From Haberlea rhodopensis (taxonomy: Eukaryota > Streptophyta > Magnoliopsida > Lamiales > Gesneriaceae), in the NCBI GenBank assembly GCA_907163345.1, contig CAJQUN010000021.1:1-64000 (forward strand): 64,000 nt of DNA, written 5' to 3'. Every line of letters starts with the position of its first letter. Positions within the stretch are counted from its first letter, which is position 1. This document shows, in pieces, positions 58,430 through 64,000 of this stretch. Both the position numbers and the translations under genes were made by a program. The notes beneath the pieces were generated by a model that saw nothing but the letters and a program-made list of their open reading frames with translations, searched no databases and was not told the DNA's origin.

Positions 58430-58627
58430 AGAGGGAGTGTTGAACAATAGATAGAGTTAAAGTTTAGCTGATAAGATAAGTAGAGATTTGTATTTCAAAT
58501 CTTATCGGATTTTATATTTCTAGGAGTCTTTGGTGTTAAGGAGTCTATATAATAAACTCTTTGTATCTTTTTTATTATTTAGAATAGAGAGTTTCTCCTC
58601 TACATAATTTATTATTTCTACAATATG

Positions 58628-58951
58628 TAATAACAAATGCTTTTTTATAAGAAGATAAAAATAGACCCACACTCTCAAAATTTTCTAAGATTTCAGAAAA
58701 CCGGTTCTTTTGCATAATCTCCGCTTCTGGCCAAGCTAACAGAGACGAATCTTAAAACATATTCACGGGCCAGGCCAATAGAATGCAATCATCATTGGTT
58801 AAACGAATTCTTACAATGCTAACTCTCAGCGTTCAGAGCTTGTCTATGAATGGACTATAAACGAAGCCAATGCTTTTAAGAGTTTCTATCTGGTAGAAGG
58901 AACAAGAAAACCACTTGAATCTTACTTGGAAATTGGGGATCAGTATATAGA
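58628..58951. other. 3' flank of the PHR1-like gene
   Basis: No additional gene seen. It presumably holds the 3' UTR and terminator of the minus-strand gene whose stop is at 58952. Confidence 0.4.
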
Positions 58952-61379
58952 TCATGAGTGACTATCATGAACTTCTGCGCTTTCTGATTTTGGAGAGTCG
59001 GATCTTCTCGCGACTTCGGCCTTGGGAATTTGTTGCTCTATTACTGGTTGAGAAGTTTCTTGGTCTTCTGTGGACAAGATAATCGAGTCACCTCCTGGTT
59101 TGCTGCTATCGGTGTCTATGACTAAATTTTCTTGAGTAGGAGAATTTTGGACAACATCTGTTAGCTCTTTAAAGGGGCTCTCACTGGTGGACAAACCACC
59201 CTTTAGCAAGTCTAAACCGGACTTGCACTGCTTCTCAAACATCATCTTCAGGTATCGCCCTTGTTCTTCTATTTGAAGCTGTAAATTTCTCTGGATCTGT
59301 AGAAAGACTAAATACCATTAGTCTACAAAGGGACGACAAGTGCTTCACCCCATGTTTACCTGAAATTGCAAAAGTTACTTCTAAACAAACATCAAGTTTC
59401 AGGTTACAAAGCAAAGAATGTCAAGACAACGGTTTAAGTTATCGTATCAGCTGCTTAAGTAGTTAAGTATGTTAACCCAGAGATGATATTGATGGATAAA
59501 CATATGGAATAGACGTTACTCAGTTTACCCCCATGTTATTGGAATATGCAGGATCTAGCTATCAACATCGTAGGTGTATCAATCGTTGGCTTCATCATCA
59601 GTGGCTCATGTTAATTGATTTAAAGTTCCATAACATGTCATATATGTTTTGCTACCAACTCAGAGGCAACCCTATTAGCATAATTTTTGTGAAGCACAAT
59701 AATTCATACCTCAAGTTGTTCATGAAGTCGTTTTTGGACCTCCATTTGCAACCGCAATGCTTCAGCAATACCAATACCCCTTTTTCAAGAGTACAGATGC
59801 ATAACAATCAGCAAATAAACATGGGGTGTAGAAATTGGCTTTATACAGAACTTATGAACATAATCACTCAATTTGCAAGATTTGCATGGTTCTGATGAGC
59901 ACCGGCATGTCCCGAACGAAAAATTGTAACATTGGGAACAATTTCGTGATGAACACAACAGGTGGGAGCACAAGAAAATATACCCTAAGAAAAATATTTC
60001 CTATTGCAGTAACATATATGATAATACTCACGTTTTCAAGTCCATGGATGACAGCTCTTCAATGGAAGTAGGTTTCTTCTCCAAAGATTCTGCAAAAGGA
60101 AAAAATTGGGGCTCTCATTAGATGTTGACAAAAAATACTGTTTTATAGCACAAACAAAGATGGTAGAAGTTGTGTCACACCTTCTGCTGTCTCTGGTCTA
60201 TATCTGGCTGTTCGGTATTTCTATAGTTCAAGAAACATTCCATATTAACTGAGCGCGAAATCCTACCAATGCCGATTTGAAAATATATCTCACTACAATA
60301 AATGCTTACCTGTAGGTGGCTTTTTACATGATAAATGGTCAAGCTTTCAACTTTCATTAGCTTTAGGACGCCCTTTGGAGTAGCTCCTGTGAACAAAAAA
60401 TAGAATGGCTGAATGAGTGGAACTCTAGAAGGGCAAATATTTTGTACCAATTTAAGAAGTTAAGTAAGAAGAGAATAACTACTTTCACCGCCTCCAAGTT
60501 TGTTAACAGCTTCAACAAAGATCTCGTGAAGTTCTGGAGTCCAACGCATTCTCTGTTTTGTGGGACCAGCATTTCCCGAGGAACATTGACCAGGGGTGGC
60601 AAAAGTTTCTTTCGGTGTAGCTGGGAGCTGTTCAGATTTACAGGTCTGCAGAATTGAGTAACTTGTGGACTTGTTGTACACACTAAAGTTAAAAGAGTGC
60701 CATAAAAAATAATGCACAGAGAACTGACTTCAACCTTTGTCTCTGGATCTGCAACACTTGTATCGCCAAGAAACTCATTCCAATCAGAAGCCAATTCATT
60801 ATTATCAATGATAATCTGATCAGCCCAATCTTTCCATTCATTTATTTTTCCGAGATCCTCGGATTGGAAGACAATTGGGTCTCCATTATTATCATCTAGT
60901 CTACTACTTTGCATTGTGGCACTCATTGGATAATCAAGATAATTGGGACACCAGGAGTCATTTTGATGATTGAAATGACTTGATGCGGTGGATTGCAGAA
61001 CTCCAGAATCACCAGGATGTGGAAATACAACTGATTTCCCACCACTTTTTGATTGAGAAATGAATGGAGAATGTCTCGAATGATTTTCTTGTCGTTGGTC
61101 AGATGAAAACTGAAGATCTGTAGAAACTCCAGAAGAGGAAGAATAGATATGCCCAATGGTACCATTGTTAGAAGAAAATGGTGAAACAATAGTAGGAGGA
61201 CGTTGCATCGGTTCCCTCTCGAGGGATACATTCTGGGAGTCAGAAATTTTGGGATATGATTCTTCTCGATGGGTTGAAATATTAGGAAATGAAGAAATTA
61301 CAGCTCCTGAAAACCCCAAGTTACTTAGTTGTTTTCCGCCTGATCTCTGAATGGATAAAGCTGGTTTTGCTTCCATCAT
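58952..61379 (-). CDS. PHR1-like: PHR1-like MYB-CC transcription factor, 7 coding exons
   Basis: Exons (5' to 3'): 61379-60735, 60645-60483, 60386-60310, 60220-60181, 60089-60032, 59779-59710 and 59296-58952. Phases agree throughout, total 465 residues. MMEAKPALSIQRSGGKQL is the usual N-terminus. The MYB/GARP domain RMRWTPELHEIFVEAVNKLG, then ERATPKGVLKLMKVESLTIY and HVKSHLQKYRTARYRPE, spans exons 2-4. The coiled coil TEALRLQ-type segment (IAEALRLQMEVQKRLHEQLE, then IQRNLQLQIEEQGRYLKMMF) is in exons 6-7. The tail is acidic and Ser-rich. PHR1/PHL factors bind P1BS sites and drive phosphate-starvation genes in the nucleus, checked by SPX proteins through the coiled coil (family knowledge). No lesions seen. 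Which PHR/PHL paralogue it is cannot be settled here. Confidence 0.93.
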
Positions 61380-62623
61380 CAACTTGTGCATAAATAACAG
61401 CAACCTCCAAGTGAATTACGAAACAAGCTCCGTATCTTCAGTCACCTATTTAACTTGCACAAAGGAAGCTTCCTCAAACCCTTGTCTCAGAGGTTCCATG
61501 TATCGTGACCTGAGGCACACAAGTGTAAATAGTTTAAAGAGTCTCTTCACATACCATGGCATGGTACATTCATATTGGAAACAATTAGCTGATAATGGTT
61601 CACACTTTCATCTTCTAGCTATTGATATACCTTTTAATAGATTTCTAAGAAAAATTAAACCTATAACTTAGTTTCCCATACTTCAGAAGAAACACACTTA
61701 CTATGGTAGTCAAAATCATGGATGACAAGGGCAAAAAATTGTTTATTTGTAAAACTGTAATACAGTAGCAACATGATCATAAATGTTACCCAGACCAAGA
61801 AACCCTTTTAACCGGATCCTGCATAGATAGTTTCTATCTAATTACGGCTTCATGGTCTCTCGGTTCTGCTAAGTCTTTATGGGACATTTTCATAACCGAA
61901 AGGACTAAGTGATTCTCAAGAACTCAACTTCATGAATTTTGCCTCTCCTAGCAGTGAACTGCAATTTGTTGGAAAACCAACTCAGATATCTCCATTTGGA
62001 AAAAAACACAAACTGAATGAGATAGGCAGAGAATATGATAGAGGCAAATATGTTCAAAGAAAATGATAGAGGAAAATATGGACAAATTTGAAATTTAAAA
62101 AATTAATATTTTTACACATCTAAGTTTTGCAAGTGATTTCGATAAATTTTTTATTGCAACTTCAGACACTTAACTTGGTGAAAAAAAAACTATTTATCCT
62201 AAATCTTGTTCATCAATGACTTCAAAAAATCAAACACTACGATTCATCTTATGCTCTGCAAGAAGACAACAATACCATAACACGGCCATGCGCAAGAAAT
62301 AATTGATGATTCTAAACAACTAAAACCAGTGAAAAATAGCTGAATAACGATAACGAAAACTAAAAAAAGGCAATCAAGAAACCATATATTCTTAGAGCTG
62401 CTGAAAAAGAAAAACCTGCACCCAAAATAAAAATCCTGTCTTCAGGTCATGCCTAAGAGAATTCCATTGAATTTCCAAATTCGAAGATTTAAAAAATCCA
62501 ATCGCAAATGAAAGCAAAATCGACTTGGGTCATTCTTGAAACTCCAATTCCAGCAAACATATTCTTCTTAACAAGACAGTTCCAAATTAGGATATAAATC
62601 AGAAAGAAGCTTATAATTCTTAC
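61380..62623 (-). other. Probable 5' UTR intron of the PHR1-like gene
   Basis: No coding sequence. It lies between the start codon exon and a good donor (CTGAG followed by GTAAG) at 62623. Confidence 0.5.
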
Positions 62624-62780
62624 CTCAGATAACAAAAGAATCAGTATACGCCACAATCCTATGATATAGTATACTCAGTTGCTCGTGCACGTCCGGATTG
62701 TATGAAAGGAATCGCCGGACGGCGAGTGGCTACTCCGCCTCTTCAACTGCTCTGTTCCATTCGGGTTTATCTTATTCAAA
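62624..62780 (-). other. Probable 5' untranslated first exon of the PHR1-like gene
   Basis: Less AT-rich segment ending in a strong donor read on the minus strand. PHR1-type genes commonly have a non-coding first exon. The upstream edge is a guess. Confidence 0.4.
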
Positions 62781-62834
62781 ACTTTATGGTCGTTAAGTGA
62801 CGCACGTCTAGTGGCGCGTGTCATTTCTGTTCTC

Positions 62835-62933
62835 TTCAATCTTTCATATTTTGTTGGGACAATAATGCATAATCTGATTATATATTATTCAATCTTTCAT
62901 ATTTTGTTAGGACAATAATGCATAACCTGATTA
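62835..62933. repeat. 53-bp tandem duplication
   Basis: TTCAATCTTTCATATTTTGT...GACAATAATGCATAA is repeated with period 53 and a few substitutions. It lies in the presumed promoter region of the PHR1-like gene. Confidence 0.85.
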
Positions 62934-63266
62934 CGTTTTATGTATAATTCGACAGATGATGATTGAAATCTTGTCAATGATGGGTTGTGCATTAATTTCA
63001 CGTCGCCTAGGGAAGGAAAATTGGACCCTACAACTATAAAAATGGAGGTTTTTTATTTTAAGTACATTAATTAATAGTTTGTTTAATAATTTTTATCTTC
63101 ATAAAAATTCATCTATTATTTAAAACTCTTGTAAAATTCTTGGTATGTTCTGTGTTTGTAGCTTTGACTGAGCTTTCACATCAGCAAATATTTTTTCAAG
63201 TGCTCTTCTTCTAAAAGGGAGAGTTGTAAGTCATAAAGTTTGGCTAGTGAGAAAGCTTTGTGATTA

Positions 63267-64000
63267 TGTTGGATAATTAAAATAAATTATGTGGTTGTAA
63301 TAATTTTTCATATAGCGTGTTTTCCTTTTAGGCTCCTGATTTGGTAGTTGTTCACGTTAAATCTTTGTGTCTTTATTATTTCTCATTTTGCTTTCTTTTC
63401 TCATAAAGGTGCAGATCATGTTGGTGAATTTGGAGGGCCAAATTCTCAACAAGTGGCATCTGAGTCTGGGTCCTTTTGTTGTGGTGGAGCTTTGGTGTGG
63501 TAGGCGAATGCATGCTGGTTAAGAATATTCTGTCGAGGAAGTTAGTATTTAAGTGAGACTAGTGTGACCCCACCAATTTTCCTGTGAATCATGAAGTTCT
63601 GTCTAGGAAAGATCGAGATTCTCTATTTCCTGTGATCTTACTTAGTGTGTGCTATTTATGTCTACAGTTTAATTAATCAAAGTATCACAAGACAATGTCG
63701 GGAAACAAGGTTTCAAATGCAGTCAGATTTTATGTGGAGAAATTTGATGGAAAAATAAAATCTGGCTTGTGGCAAGTGCAAGTCAGGAATGCGTTGATTC
63801 AATCTAGTTTACACAAGGCATTAAAGGGCAGTACAAAAGCTGAAGTGGTTTCACTTCATGTCAGTAAATGGAAAGATACTGATAATGAAGCTAACATTTT
63901 CTTCTTTCATGATGTCCTCTGAAAAAAGACATGTACATCCTTATGATATAACGTTGTCCCCAAGTTGTCATGATAGAGGATGTATACTGTTAGCAGGTCC
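63267..64000 (+). mobile_element. 5' part of a Copia retrotransposon running off the window
   Basis: An LTR end CTCAACA at 63451 is followed by TGGCATCTGAGTCTGG (63454-63469), a degenerate tRNA-iMet primer site matching the consensus at 13 of 16 bases. TGTTGGATAATTAA at 63267 could be the LTR start (about 185 bp), but this is uncertain. A gag start follows at 63695. Confidence 0.6.
63695..63922 (+). pseudogene. Copia gag N-terminus (truncated)
   Basis: MSGNKVSNAVRFYVEKFDGK and GLWQVQVRNALIQSSLHKAL match the start of Tork/TNT1-like Copia gag proteins (VEKFDG..F.LWQ pattern). The frame ends at 63922 after about 75 codons, much shorter than gag, so it is truncated by a frameshift or stop. Confidence 0.75.

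Larger units (their letters stand above)
53882..58622 (+). mobile_element. Complete but defective Copia retrotransposon
   Basis: LTRs 53882-54061 (TGATGAATAATAG...TTTCTACA) and 58438-58622 (TGTTGAACAATAG...TTTCTACA) are flanked by a perfect ATATG duplication (53877-53881 and 58623-58627). The primer site TGGTATCAGAGCCAGG starts at 54062, and a GAGAGGGAG polypurine tract precedes 58438. gag, protease, integrase, RT and RNase H follow in Copia order. The LTRs carry several indels, so it is clearly older than the 15.1-kb element. Length (4.7 kb) is normal for an autonomous Copia, but the coding region is broken in many places. Confidence 0.95.

Overview
This is a 64-kb window of plant nuclear DNA. 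It has AT-rich intergenic sequence, spliceosomal introns, plant-type Copia, LINE, MULE, hAT, Helitron and TRIM elements, and plant gene families (PHR1-type MYB-CC factor, MIK2-type receptor kinase, hnRNP1-like RRM genes). It looks like a eudicot; I cannot name the species. Bacterial features such as operons, ribosome binding sites and CRISPR are absent.

Layout. 0.36-1.74 kb (-): decayed 2-hydroxyacyl-CoA lyase exon. 2.3-2.6 kb: hAT-like repeat. 7.35-11.01 kb (+): seven-exon USE1 SNARE gene with two single-base frameshifts. 11.55-13.08, 25.80-27.62 and 35.74-37.81 kb (-): three paralogous two-exon RNA-binding (RRM) genes with different C-terminal repeats. Between copies 1 and 2 lie exon fragments of a plasma-membrane H+-ATPase and a helicase-like protein, a 7.8-kb Copia element with near-identical LTRs but dead coding sequence, and two Helitron 3' ends. 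Between copies 2 and 3 lie a 1.28-kb almost perfect palindrome, a Sirevirus-type LTR, duplicated LTR-like repeats and an ORF1-only LINE with a 13-bp target duplication. 37.9-41.0 kb: MULE-like element with a plant-mobile-domain fragment, ending in the same terminal sequence as the palindrome. 41.0-45.1 kb: LINE and Copia debris, a minisatellite, a proline-rich ORF and a hAT MITE. 46.13-49.79 kb (+): intact MIK2-like LRR receptor kinase whose last codons are displaced 2 kb downstream by an insertion that carries a minisatellite of about 37 units. 53.3-53.65 kb: complete TRIM. 53.88-58.62 kb: complete but defective Copia element with a perfect 5-bp target duplication. 58.95-61.38 kb (-): seven-exon PHR1-like MYB-CC transcription factor with all exons in frame. 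63.27 kb to the end: start of another Copia element.

The genes do not form a pathway. Best-supported live genes: the LRR-RLK, the PHR1-like factor and RRM copies 2 and 3. USE1 is probably a real gene with either assembly errors or recent lesions; HACL and RRM copy 1 look like pseudogenes. Most of the rest is transposon sequence, and the clearest stories are TE-gene interactions: a receptor-kinase C-terminus rewritten by a transposon, gene fragments possibly carried by a Helitron, and related MULE-family elements sitting just upstream of two RRM paralogues.
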